Part shown: positions 35,868-46,775 of the stretch, piece by piece | How positions within the stretch are numbered: the stretch's first letter is position 1 | Layout of the letters: each line of letters opens with the position of its first letter | Assembly: GCF_047948215.1 (NCBI RefSeq) | Contig: NC_134465.1 | Location: 42,693,946 to 42,757,945 of the forward strand | Reading direction: 5' to 3' | Origin: Lycorma delicatula | Lineage: Eukaryota; Arthropoda; Insecta; Hemiptera; Fulgoridae | DNA length: 64,000 nucleotides | Program-made: the position numbers and the translations under genes | The notes under the pieces: model-generated | Told to the model about the DNA's origin: nothing | The model's input: only the letters and a program-made list of their open reading frames with translations | Database searches by the model: none

Positions 35868-37244
35868 TAAAAGGGATTATTTGATTGTAATATTTTACCG
35901 TTATATAGGATGAACATTTATTTTATTTATTTGCTAGCTATAGTCACCGACAGGTAGGACTTTTTTCATTATTAAATTTTTTGATAAAGTATTGTGAAAT
36001 CTAGTTGGGAAACGAATCTCGACCCACACAACGAAATAAGAAATAAAAAATGTTACAAAAACTCCATATAAAGGACGGTGGACGAGTTGATGCAGACATG
36101 ATTCAATACACACTAACACACTCTTATATAATTTTTTTTTCTTTTTTTTTGCCGGAATATTCTATTCTTCCTTTTGAATCCGTTATCGAAAATATAAATG
36201 AGACGAGACGAGACAGAATATGCACCTGCAGTTTGATTTTTGCGTGTGTGTGTACGTGTATATGTGGGGTTTGTGGGTTTGTGCGGGTGTGTGTCATAAG
36301 ATCGAATGAATTATATCGACTAAATATGTGTATCTTCCCACAGCACTCTCATCCGCCCACACACTATCGTTCTGGCTATACTTAGATTTTGACTGTTTAA
36401 CAGTTATTAGTTATGACAGCCAAAATTCCCTCCCCTTTTTTTTTTTTTTTTAGTAAATAGCACAACTTCAACTCATCCTTCCTTAATAAATTACACACAG
36501 ATATATAGAGAAAAAAAACCATATGTAGCTTCATTTAGTTATTCTTTTGAACAGAATCGGAAAACATTATCTATTACTTTGCTTTATTTTTACTTTTCCG
36601 GTTGCTTATGTGTAATATATGAAGTATAATATTTATTTCTATCGGTTCACTTATGACCTTTTCCCTGTATTTTATATTTTGTAACGTTTAAGATCCCTTA
36701 AGCCAAAAAAAATTTTAGTCGCAAAATGTTGAACATAGATTAATATCGAAGTTTAAAATTGAAGCACAAAGACACTACGTGATACTGACAGTTACTGGGC
36801 CAAAATTACATAAAATAATTCAGTCGACTAGTTTTCAATTTGATAAATTTTTTTTTCATTAGTTGTATTGCTATATAAATTATATTGTATTATATGAATC
36901 GTCAAAATTTAGAAAGCTTCTCTGAGATTTCAGTTGGTATTTAAAGGTCGTATTTTATCACAAAATAACTCTCAGATCCTGGATTTGCTTTTTTAAAAAA
37001 AAAAATCGCGGGTGTTTTAGGGGAGACGCACTCCTACCTAATGATATATTAAGATAAGGGAAACTTTCTCAAAACTCATTGCGCCGATTTATTAAAATTT
37101 CTACAGAAGTTTCTTCTGACCTTCCTATACAATCTGAATCAATTTCGTTAAAGTTTCTGAAAAGAAAATTAGGATCTTACTTTTAATTTCTTATATTTTT
37201 TTATTAAAAAATTTTACGAATTCAAAAATAAAGTTTTTAGCCTG
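35865..37244. other. AT-rich DNA with a GT-rich patch
   Basis: A short GT-rich patch lies at 36241-36292. No gene is supported; frames at 36050-36385 and 36119-35934 overlap on opposite strands and have no domain. Confidence 0.45.
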
Positions 37245-37598
37245 AATTAAATCTGATGTGGACACCACATGATTTCCTTGTACGCCTATTAAATTACATA
37301 TACACATTTTTAAAAATACATAAAATTTTATTTCACTAATAAGTTCTGACTTTTTTTTCATATATATATTTTTTGTTATTAAATAATTTTATTTATTGTA
37401 AAACTTTTTTCACAATTAGAGGTTATTAATTATTAATAAATCAATATATTAAAATTAAAGAAAAAAAAGTTAAAAAAATGTATGTATATGAAGACAGATT
37501 TGAACCGATCTTCCTTCCTTTAGTAAGATTCAAATTTTCACTAATTAAAATTGTATTTGGTTATAACTCTGGAACCGAAGAAAATAAGTACCACTTAT
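37245..37598 (+). repeat. Repeat C, copy 2, left part
   Basis: Begins TGATGTGGACACCACATGAT and TTGTACGCCTATTAAATTA as in copy 1, and runs to GGTTATAACTCTGGAACCGA, where a DNA transposon interrupts it. Confidence 0.85.
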
Positions 37599-38905
37599 TC
37601 AGGGTCATTCACGGGAACCGGATGTTTTTAAAATAATCATAAAAAAATTGAATATTTACTTTAAAAAAGTTTTATTGGTACTGAAACACGTGTCAAATCA
37701 AAGCATTTGTTACTTACTCATGAACGAAAAATTATGTCCGGCAAGTGATGTCCATTTTGGGCAATACATTTTTGTAGCCTTTAACGGTAATTGGCCTCAG
37801 TTCTTTGCAGCATATCTACATCAATCTGGGTGACGTGATGACGAATTGCGATCTTTAGGTCCTCCAATGAACGCGGCTTATTGCCGTACACACGCGATTT
37901 CAAAAACCCCTACAGAAAATAATCACAACAACTCAAGTCGGGGGACGAAGGGGGCCAAGGAATGTCGCCGAATCTGGAAACGATCCGTCCCGGAAACAAG
38001 TTACGGAGAACACCCATCGTTGCCCTTGCTGTGCGCGCTGAGCTCCATCCTGCCTGAATAACACATTTTGAAAATCGATTCCCCGGTTTCGTAACTCAGG
38101 GATGTAAAACTTATTCAAAATCGCAACGTTACGGCAGCGTCGTTTTCTTCAAAAAAATATGGTCCAATAACACCGACCTTTCCTATTGGACACCAATTGG
38201 GCTATGAAGTGGTCTCTCGTGAAGCTGACGTGGGTTTCTTTCTGCCCGATACCGGCAATTCTGTTTGTTGACTAAGCCATTCGGATGAAAACGGGCTTCA
38301 TCGCTCATTAACAATAACAAATTTTTATTTTCTTCAAAAATGGTAAGCATTTGTCGACAAAATTGTAATTGCTGGGTAAAATCTTGCTCGTTTAACTGCT
38401 GCATGACGGCTATCTTGTAAGGATGGAAATGCAGGTCTGTATGCAGAATTCGTCTTACCGTACTTGTGCTCATTTGAAGCGCTGCTGAATGCCTCTGAAT
38501 AGAGCGGCGTGGGCTTCTGACAATGGCTTCCCTTACTCGTTCGATGTTCTCCGGAGTGATAGCAGTTCGTCGGGGACTAGGTGGTTTTTCTTCAATATTG
38601 AACCGTTTGTTCGAAAGTTGTTTACCCGTCGCAATATTGTGTTACAAGAAGGGACACTTGCATTACGATGGATATTAAACTGACGGCGGAAATCTCGCTG
38701 AACAGCAGTTACGGATTCGTCATTTCGCACAAAACTGTCATACGCGTACAGGCGTTGGTTTAGCGTCCACGGCTATATCTCAACGACTAAAATGTAAATG
38801 CTATGAAGAAAGGAAATGTCAGACACCAGCCACCTGCCCCTTCCACCACGAACGCCCGAGTACAACCCACTTCAAAAACATCCGGTTCCCGTGAATGGCT
38901 CTGTA
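37599..38905 (-). pseudogene. Tc1/mariner-superfamily transposon with TIRs (DUF4817-type)
   Basis: Terminal inverted repeats are clear: CATTCACGGGAACCGGATGT at 37606-37625 matches the complement at 38879-38898, and similarity extends to both ends. The reverse strand encodes a decayed transposase. An N-terminal HTH-type piece (38730-38533) has 'NDESVTAVQRDFRRQFNIHR' and 'ILRRVNNFRTNGSILKK'. A catalytic piece (38473-38183) has 'LHFHPYKIAVMQQLNEQDF' and the first acidic residue in 'MSDEARFHPNGLVNKQN'. A third piece (about 38118-37760) has 'IPELRNRGIDFQNVLFRQDG' with the second acidic motif, and 'VYGNKPRSLEDLKIAIRHHV' with the C-terminus. Stops and frameshifts separate the pieces. Length (~1.3 kb) suits an entire element. 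It interrupts repeat C. Confidence 0.88.
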
Positions 38906-39285
38906 TATCGTTGAAAAGTTCTCAATGAGGGCTTATTACTCCAGTTAAGAAAAAGTGAAAAATCCAAATTGTTTTGGATTTTGGGCTTTTTTGGACACTT
39001 TCGTCCAGTCGATTCTAGTCAAAAGGGGAGGTGAACAAAAAAATATTACAACAGTTCTAAATCGATAATTTCAACATGCTACGGCTAATCGTTTTTGAGT
39101 TATGCGAGATACATACGTACGTACAGACGTCACACAAAAACTAGTCAAAATGGATTCAGGGATGGTCAGAATGGATATTTCCGTTGAAATCTGGAAACCG
39201 AAATTGTTTGCGATCACAATACTTCCTTTACTTTGTAAAAGGAAGTAAAAATAAACATTCAGATTCATTATAAATTTAAAAGTAA
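38906..39285 (+). repeat. Repeat C, copy 2, right part
   Basis: Resumes immediately after the transposon: GAGGGCTTATTACTCCAGTT, TTTTGGGCTTTTTTGG, TACGGCTAATCG, ATGCGAGATACATACGTACG, AATGGATATTTCCG and ATACTTCCTTTACTTTG, ending like copy 1. Confidence 0.85.
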
Positions 39286-39427
39286 ACTATCGCTACAAAA
39301 CATTGTACTTTACGTACGACTCAGTACACGGAATCGATATAGTCTAACCAAACTTAACCTACGCTCGCTTCGTTCGCCAACCTCGTCTAATCAACAGTAA
39401 TGTTTTGATTATTTAAATAATAAATTT

Positions 39428-39584
39428 ACCGGCCTCCGTGGCGCGAATGGTAGCGTCTCGGCCTTTCATCCCGAGGTCCCGGGTTCGAATCCCTGTCAGG
39501 CATGACATTTTCACCCACGCTACAAATCATTCATTTCATCCTCTGAAGCAATGCCTAACGGTGGTCCCGGAGGTTAAAAAAAAA
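39428..39584 (+). mobile_element. SINE2 copy
   Basis: CCGGCCTCCGTGGCGCGAAT head, A box region TGGCGCGAATGGTAGCG, B box GGTTCGAATCC, body CAGGCATGACATTTTCA and ACGCTACAAATCATTCATTT, tail CATCCTCTGAAGCAATGCCT and CGGTGGTCCCGGAGGTTAAA plus A-run. It preserves the SINE2 tail better than the 28.9 kb copy. A short possible TSD (AATAAATT) is weak. Confidence 0.9.
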
Positions 39585-39829
39585 TAAATAAATTCAGTAA
39601 TTATTGCTTATAATCGGGTTGTTTTTTTAAATATGTAAAATAAGTTAATATGGAGAATGTTTAAAATTACCGGTATAAAACACCATGTCAGTCTGTTCTG
39701 TGTAATGTATTATTGGATTATTTTTAATGTTTTATTCATCAATTATGGTAAAACAAGATTTATTAAGTAATTTTTTATGTGAAAAAATGCGAAAAAAGTT
39801 GGGAGCGTAATACGAAAAAGCACCTCATA
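39585..39829. other. AT-rich spacer
   Basis: Nothing recognised. Confidence 0.4.
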
Positions 39830-40330
39830 TGCAGATGTGTCGTAAAAATTCTTCATCCAGTTTTCTTTTTACCAGCCTTTTTTCCTGGATCGATTCCACA
39901 CCGTTTCAAAATATCACGCTTTGTAATATTTCATCTGTTAAATATAGCCACTGCATCCGATACTCTCAGCTTTAATGTATTTAACGCAACAAAAGTATTT
40001 TTGGGTACGCGGGTTTAAATTATACGATTGAAACTTTCATTTGCATTTTGAGTTCCACCGTGGAAACACTTTCTCAGAAGTTCAAGGTGGCAAAGATCTT
40101 TAAAAATTGGTTTAATTTTTCTAAGAATGGTATTCGGAATTGTATTTTTACGCTTGTATTCGTCTTTATTACCCAAGGTCTCTGCAAATCTGTAGGAACA
40201 CCACGAATCACTGGGATTATCGTCCGTAAAATATTTACGGTAATAAAGACCCAAACTGCTCGTCGCATAACGACTAAATCTCCAGGACTATTTCTTATTG
40301 TTTGGCCATAATAGGTTTACGATCGGTTTA
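39830..40330 (-). pseudogene. Mutator-like transposase remnant (C-terminal part)
   Basis: Reverse-strand coding remnant. The 79-codon frame 40254-40015 has 'NPSDSWCSYRFAETLGNKDE', 'NTILRKIKPIFKDLCHLELL' and 'RKCFHGGTQNANESFNRII'. After a stop at 40015 homology continues as 'KNTFVALNTLKLRVSDAVAI', 'NITKRDILKRCGIDPGKKAG'. The SWC-Y ... IKPI(F/Y) ... L..C.GG.TQN.NESFN pattern is that of insect proteins annotated with a Mutator-like transposase domain, usually multi-copy. The N-terminal two thirds and any terminal repeats are absent, so it is a dead fragment. The family name is from memory of the motif, not a search. Confidence 0.65.
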
Positions 40331-40455
40331 TAACTTTATCAGTTAGGCGTAATTTTTTGGAAAAATTACAAAATATTTAAAGCTGCGTTGTTTCACCGAC
40401 ATGCATATTTATAGATCTTATTTGAAAGCCATTAACTTTACAGTTTTCACGTACT

Positions 40456-42545
40456 GAATTATTTATTTGAGGAGGTAAAGAAGATTTTTGAGGAGGACAT
40501 CGCAAGAGGTCTGAGTAAAAAAGATAAGGTAGAAAATGTAGAAGAAGAATGGGAGAATGTTAAAAAGGAAATTCTTAAATCAGCAGAAGCAAACTTAGGC
40601 GGAATAAAGAGAACTGGTAGAAAACCTTGGGTTTCAGACGATATATTGCAGCTGATGGATGAACGTAGAAAATATAAGAATGCTAGTAATGAAGAAAGTA
40701 AAATTAAGAAATGCTATAAACAGGAAGTGCAAACTGGCGAAAGAAGAGTGGATTAAAGAAAAGTGTTCAGAAGTGGAAAGAGAAATGAACATTGGTAAAA
40801 TAGACGGAGCATACAGGAAAGTTAAGGAAAATTTTGGGGTACATAAATTAAAATCTAATAATGTGTTAAACAAAGATGGTACACCTATATATAATACGAA
40901 AGGTAAAGTCGATAGATGGGTGGAATATATTGAAGAGTTATACGGAGGAAATGAATTAGAAAATGGTTTTATAGAGGAAGAAGAGGAAGTTGAGGAGGAT
41001 GAAATGGGAGAAACAATACTGAGATGTGAATTTAAGAGAGCATTAATGGATTTAAATGGCAGAAAGGCTCCTGGAATATACGGAATACCTGTAGAATTAC
41101 TGCGCAGTGCAGGGGAGGAGGCGATTGATAGATTATACAAACTGGTGTGTAATATTTATGAAAAAGGGGAATTTCCGTCAGACTTCAAAAAAAGTGTTAT
41201 AGTAATGATACCAAAGAAATCAGGGGCAGATAAATGTGAAGAATACAGAACAATTAGTTTAACTAGTCATGCATCAAAAATCTTAACTAGAATTCTATAC
41301 AGAAGAATTGAGAGGAGAGTGGAGGAAGTGTTAGGAGAAGACCAATTTGGTTTCAGGAAAAGTATAGGGACAAGGGAAGCAATTTTAGGCCTCAGATTAA
41401 TAGTAGAAGGAAGATTAAAGAAAAACAAACCAACATACTTGGCGTTTATAGACCTAGAAAAGGCATTCGATAACGAAGACTGGAATAAAATGTTCAGCAT
41501 TTTAAAAAAATTAGGGTTCAAATACAAAGATAGAAGAACAATTGCTAACATGTACAGGAACCAAACAGCAACAGTAGCAATTGAAGAACATAAGAAAGAA
41601 GCCATAATAAGAAAGGGAGTCCGACAAGGATGTTCTCTATCTCCGTTACTTTTTAATCTTTACATGGAACTAGCAGTTAATGATGTTAAAGAACAATTTA
41701 GATTCGGAGTAACAGTACAAGGTGAAAAGATAAAGATGCTACGATTTGCTGATGATATAGTAATTCTAGCCGAGAATAAAAAGGATTTAGAAGAAACAAT
41801 GAACGGCATAGATGAAGTCCTACGCAAGAACTATCGCATGAAAATAAACAAGAACAATTCAAAAGTAATGAAATGTAGTAGAAATAACAAAGATGGACCA
41901 CTGAATGTGAAAATAGGAGGAGAAAAGATTATGGAGGTAGAAGAATTTTGTTATTTGGGAAGTAGAATTACTAAAGATGGACGAAGCAGGAGCGATATAA
42001 AATGCCGAATAGCACAAGCTAAACGAGCCTTCAGTAAGAAATATAAGTTGTTTACATCAAAAATTAATTTAAATGTCAGGGAAAGATTTTTGAAAGTGTA
42101 TGTTTGGAGTGCCGCTTTATATGGAAGTGAAACTTGGACAATCGGAGTATCTGAGAAGAAAAGGTTAGAAGCTTTTGAAATGCGGTGCTATAGGAGAATG
42201 TTAAAAATCAGATGGGTGGATAAAGTGACAAATGAGGAGGTATTGCGGCAAATAGATGAAGAAAGAAGCATTTTGAAAAATATAGTTAAAAGAAGAGACA
42301 GACTTATAGGCCACATACTAAGGCATCCTGGAATAGTCGCTTTAATTTTGGAAGGACAGGTAGAAGGGAAAAATTGTGTAGGCAGGCCACGTTTGGAATA
42401 TGTAAAACAAATTGTTAGGGATGTAGGATGTAGAGGGTATACTGAAATGAAACGACTAGCACTAGATAGGGAATCTTGGAGAGCTGCATCAAACCAGTCA
42501 AAGGACTGAAGACAAAAAAAAAAAGAAAAAAAAAAGAATTATTTA
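40456..42545 (+). mobile_element. RTE-like LINE, longest copy, with TSD
   Basis: 5'-truncated non-LTR retrotransposon flanked by GAATTATTTA at 40456-40465 and 42536-42545 (10-bp TSD), ending in an A-rich tail. Coding starts mid-protein at about 40466 ('FEEVKKIFEEDIARGLSKKD'), shifts frame near 40710, then runs as a 616-codon frame (40659-42509). Reverse transcriptase blocks: 'LVCNIYEKGEFPSDFKKSVI', 'IPKKSGADKCEEYRTISLTS', 'EDQFGFRKSIGTREAILGL', motif A 'FIDLEKAFDN' (Asp265, Asp271), motif B 'RQGCSLSP' (322-329), motif C 'FADD' (363-366), then 'YLGSRITKDGRSRSD'. The C-terminal domain has 'RWVDKVTNEEVLRQ' and 'GRPRLEYVKQIVRDVGCRG'. The stop lies about 10 bases before the A-tail. An apurinic-type endonuclease should precede this part in a complete element and is missing. 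All catalytic residues I can see are intact. Confidence 0.95.
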
Positions 42546-42940
42546 CAAGAATACTAGACAGTGACGTAATTTTAAGAGTTCATGAACATCACTATATTCC
42601 GTCGAATATTTACTATACTCACTTTTTAAAATTTTTTTTAGACAAACTAAATGGCGATTTCACAGATTTGTTCTATTTCCAAACGTTAATCTTAGACGTC
42701 GATGGCGATTCATCTTTTACAGTTTTTTCAGTCTACCTCCGATTCCTTTATGGTTTTTAGTCAGTCTGTTACTGAAAAGAGGCATATTTAGAAGCAATAA
42801 TTATAAAAAAACTATTATTAAAACACATTCGCTTCAATATTTTACTGCGTAGCATATTAGGTTAGAAATACACTATAAAAATCATATGTTATTTTTTTAC
42901 ATTCGATGATAACACCGATATAACTATAAAATCAAGTATC
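42546..42940. other. No supported gene
   Basis: A 94-codon forward frame (42476-42760) begins inside the LINE end and continues into flanking DNA; it is not conserved. Nothing else is seen. Confidence 0.45.
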
Positions 42941-42943
42941 TAA

Positions 42944-43245
42944 AGATAGTTACTTTTATTCGGATTTGATTACTAAATCCTGGATACCGGTGTTCTTTGG
43001 TGATTTTTTTTTTTGTTTGTTTGTTTAACCTCCGAGACCACCGTTAGGTATTGCTTCAGAGAATGAGATGGATGATGTGTAGCGTGTATGAAAACGCCAT
43101 GCTTGACCGGAATTCGATCCCTGGACTTCCGGATGAAAGGCCGAGACGCTACCACTTGCGTCACGGAGGCCGGAATTCTTTGGTCGTTGGGTTTCAATTA
43201 ACCACACGTCTCAGGAGTAGTCAACCTGAGTTTATTCAAGACTGT
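42944..43245 (+). mobile_element. SINE1 fragment interrupted by SINE2
   Basis: GGATTTGATTACTAAATCCT and ATACCGGTGTTCTTTGGTG come before, and TTCTTTGGTCGTTGGGTTTC and AATTAACCACACGTCTCAGG after, a SINE2 insertion. Together they form the middle of a SINE1 copy; the tRNA-like head and the tail are diverged or missing. Confidence 0.8.
43002..43175 (-). mobile_element. SINE2 inserted in SINE1, with TSD
   Basis: Reverse-strand full SINE2. T-run then TTTAACCTCCGAGACCACCG (tail), CAGAGAATGAGATGGATGAT, B box complement GGAATTCGATCC (diverged) and the head complement CACGGAGGCCGG. The flanks repeat TTCTTTGGT (42993-43001 and 43176-43184), a short TSD made of SINE1 sequence. Confidence 0.9.
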
Positions 43246-44070
43246 AAATTAACCGGTACAGTTGCACTGATAAGTCGCTATTGACTAATTGTTGATGCGA
43301 CTATAAATAAAAGTATTAAAAAAAATATGTTTTTTTTTAAATTTGGAAAGTCGGTTAACTCGTTCAAGAGTTATTTGATTTTGTAAATCGCTAATTTTTC
43401 TAGATAAATATTACGAAATTATACATGGAGTAGATTTTTTTAAGATTAATTACACAACGAAATAGCTCAGTAATTATCAAGTGTTATATCTCAAAAGAAC
43501 CATTAAATATTGAGCTATTATTTGACGGGAAAATGAAATTTAAAAAAAAATATATTTGTTTAGTTTTCGAGTCGTACTCTACAGAACGATCAACATAAGT
43601 TACACGAACAAAAAGTTACATTAAAATTTCATGGCTATCGTTTATCTTTTTATACGTTTTCACTTAATTTTCTGAAAATCTTTTGAAAAAGCTTTTTTTA
43701 TTTTTATTTTAAAATTAATAAAAAGAAAACAACAAATGTTGTTTTATAATTGTTACGCAGAAAATATTGACGATTTTAATAACGGTGTAATTAAATTTTT
43801 TCTAAATATTTTTTTTTGAGGACAGTAACACGGCAAAGTTACGTCAAGTTATATAAAAAAAAATAAATCTTTTGCTTCGATCGGTAAATGTAATGTATAA
43901 TAAATACTTATGTATATATTTTATTATAAGATAATGTAAAAACATATTACACGATAAAAAATAGATGCGATTCAAGTCCGTATTAATTATTTAAATACAA
44001 ACATACGAAATAATGTTAAGGTAACAATACATTAAATATAAAAAATAGTACTAAAAAAATAATCCACAAT
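43246..44070. other. AT-rich DNA, nothing recognised
   Basis: No supported feature. Confidence 0.45.
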
Positions 44071-44079
44071 TCAGATGGC

Positions 44080-45022
44080 GGTTTTTTCTGTTTAGCCTTC
44101 GGAACCACCGTAAGGTATTACTTTAGAGGATGATATGTATGAATGTAAACGAAGTGTAGTCTTGTACAGTCTCAGATCGACCATTCCTAAGACTTGTGGT
44201 TAATTGAAACCCGATCACCAAAGAACTCATGTCGGGACATGGTGCGTTTGAACAATACCTGGATAGGTTTGGCAGGAGAGAGTCACCCATCTGATGTTAT
44301 TGCGATGCGGTTGACGATGCCGAACACACTATTTTCGTGTGCAGACGATTGAAGGAACATAGTATAAATGCAGGACTGATGCATACCCGACCGGAGCAAC
44401 TTTCGGAGTGGCTCTTGGCTATGTCCGGAAACCGGCATAATTTTGCAAGAGCAGTCCTCAGAATAAAAGAAGATGACGCAAGACGACTGGGATACTGAGG
44501 GTTTTAGTTTATAGCAGGGCTGGGCGGACAGCCCCGTTCCTGAGGGCTCATATGCCCTGGTGTGTGGGTTCCGGTGATGGAGCGGGGACTCCTGGGGTCC
44601 TTTAGTTGTGAATTAATGAAAAGACCGAGACCCGGCCGGCGGTATGGGTTCCTGGAGATACGCTTCGGCGGCTTCGGCTCCTGCCCCGTCGGTTTGAGGC
44701 TGGCAAGGAAAGGCCGAGACCCGGTTTCCGGCGGGAGGGCTGGGAACGGCATAGCCGGGCCTGGTTTCTTCCGTCGGAGATTTATAGGCAGGCAATTAAA
44801 AGATCCGGAAAGGACACCTCCCCGAGCCGAGTATACTTAATTGGATATCCGGCTCGGGGATGTAGGGGGAAAAAAATCACCAAAGAACACCGATATCCAC
44901 GATCTAGTGTTCAAATCCGTATATAAGTAACTGCTTTAACTAGGATTTGAAACTTAGAACTCTCGACTTTGAAATCAGCTGATTTGCGTTAACGAGTTAA
45001 CCACTAGACCAACCCGGTAGGC
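44080..45022 (-). mobile_element. SINE1 copy split by an R1-like LINE end
   Basis: Left part 44080-44226 is the SINE1 tail and body (CTGTTTAGCCTTCGGAACCA; GTTAATTGAAACCCGATCAC). Right part 44876-45022 is body and head (ATATCCACGATCTAGTGTTC; AAATCAGCTGATTT; CCACTAGACCAACCCGG). The two halves join perfectly at the 13-bp repeat ATCACCAAAGAAC. Confidence 0.9.
44227..44875 (+). mobile_element. R1-like LINE 3' end, 5'-truncated, with TSD
   Basis: A 649-bp insert flanked by ATCACCAAAGAAC (44214-44226, 44876-44888). Its first ~275 bases encode the C-terminus of a non-LTR polyprotein of R1/jockey-superfamily type. 'GHGAFEQYLDRFGRRESPI', an in-frame TGA at the position of a usual residue, then 'CYCDAVDDAEHTIFVCRRLK', 'LMHTRPEQLSEWLLAMSGNR' and 'RAVLRIKEDDARRLGY' before a stop at 44498-44500. 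The 'GHG.F..YL.RFG..' and 'AEH..F.C' pair marks the zinc-knuckle-like C-terminal region of these elements. About 370 bases of GC-rich 3' UTR follow. It ends with an 11-bp stem (44819-44829 with 44850-44860) and an A-tail. It is not functional. Confidence 0.88.
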
Positions 45023-46775
45023 TAGATGGTCCTTTTCAAAATTATTTTAAGCACATATTTGTTTACCCGTTGAACAACGGGATGTAGCTAAATCATTAAT
45101 TTTTTTATTAATTATTTAATTAGTATTTTATAAAAATTGGTACCCTAAAAGAAAAGTTTTAATTATATTTTGAATAAATCGGCAATTTATTAAAAAGTGG
45201 CAACAGAACCATAATAAGCTGAAGTAGTTAGCTGAAGTATTGTGTTGTACGAAAATAGTCTGTTTTCTAATTTTTTTTTTAGAAAAAAAAATAAAATGTT
45301 GATAAAAATTGTTAATTTTTTTTAAAGAATAAGCGACTATTTTTTTTTTAAAGTTTATATATTAATGACATATAAACAAATGAATAGAATAAATGAACAT
45401 ATTAAATTTCTCTAAATATCGGAGTATATTATTCGTACTTATGAGGGCAAAATTTTGTATCTTAAAAAATTATTTTAATTTATGACGCTTAATACGGTGT
45501 GTGTGTGTCTGAATAATATTCTTTGACATCGAATGCATGTCTGTAATACGTACAATCTAAACCGAAACTAAACATTCGGGGTATATTACACTTTTTGTTT
45601 CTCGTATTTAAATCCAAAATTTCTGACTATAAATAATACAATTTGTTACGTTTGATAAAACAAATATTTTTTTTTAATTTTTATTTTTTACTTAATGGGA
45701 AAATATATTGCAGAAACAAATTGTTTTTCTTTCAAATAATAGTTGGTTTTTTTTTTAATAACTTGAATACTTGGAGCGGTATAGTTAATAAATAAAACAA
45801 ATTATCTTTAAAATATCGTAAAGTAACTTGTCGGTTAGGAATATTGTAAAGTAATTCCGGCACGGAATGTATGTTATTCTTGACAATAATTATATATTTT
45901 TCCATTACTAGTGACTCGGTTATAATTTTAATTTGCCTAAAAATATCACCTTTTGCTATCTATCATCCTCGTAAACGGTATATCTAACACTTCGCCAAAC
46001 TTTACGGAGAATCGGTAGAGTATCGATCGGCCCTTTTCATCCGGAAAGTCCCGGATTTTTCATACGCTACAAAAATTTTCGTCGTTTACTTCCGACCGGT
46101 AAGTTACAAGGTTGATGGAGTTTAAAATTATAAAAGGAAATATTTGCGTGTAGTAATATATTGAAAATTTTAATTTATTAAAAAAAACTATGAAATGTTT
46201 TTTTTTAAATCTAAAAGAATATACGAAAGTTTTAAAATAGATGCGATGTAAAAATTTAATAAATTTTATCGGATCCCAGAATACGTATATGCGTGCAAAA
46301 AAAAATAAAAATTTGTAGTCATATTCAAATATCCTGTCCAGTTTGAGAGGATATTACTATAAATTTAATATTCTTGCCGCGTTAATCGGTAATATGCACA
46401 TCGACGTATATTAAAAAAAAATAAATAGTGTATAATGTAAAAAGTTTGGTATCTCCCTGTTTGGGCTGGGTTGTCGCAGTAGTTTTTTGTTTACGTTCAT
46501 TATTTATTTCGATAAAGAATAACTAATCTAAACTCATTATTAGTAAACTAAGACTTTAAAGAAATAATTAATAGTAACAAAAATCTGAACTGCATGTTTT
46601 ATCTTGGAATATTTTTAAATTCACTGAAGAAAACGACCTTCTGGTTTTGTAATGAATTCCACGCGCCCGTCTTGTACGCAATAATTCCTGGAAACCTTGC
46701 TTCCTTCCTTGAAAATAGCTATTTATTTAATTATTAACAATATGAGATATATTATTATAAGTATATTTTATTTCT
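45023..46775. other. AT-rich DNA, nothing recognised
   Basis: Many T-runs, no supported gene or repeat family. Confidence 0.45.

Noticed and set aside
35678..35884. Thr/His-repeat open frame
   Set aside because: Produced by an AC/AG-rich simple repeat.
39350..39400. Telomere-like or structured motif CGCTCGCTTCGTTCGCC
   Set aside because: Similar wording appears at 57.36 kb, but the match is too short to define a family, and it is not a telomeric repeat.
40634..41140. 168-codon reverse frame (Ser/Phe-rich)
   Set aside because: It is antisense to the RTE-like reverse transcriptase frame and arises from that codon bias.
44504..44840. GC-rich frames on both strands
   Set aside because: They lie in the 3' UTR of the R1-like insert and overlap one another; no domain and no conservation.
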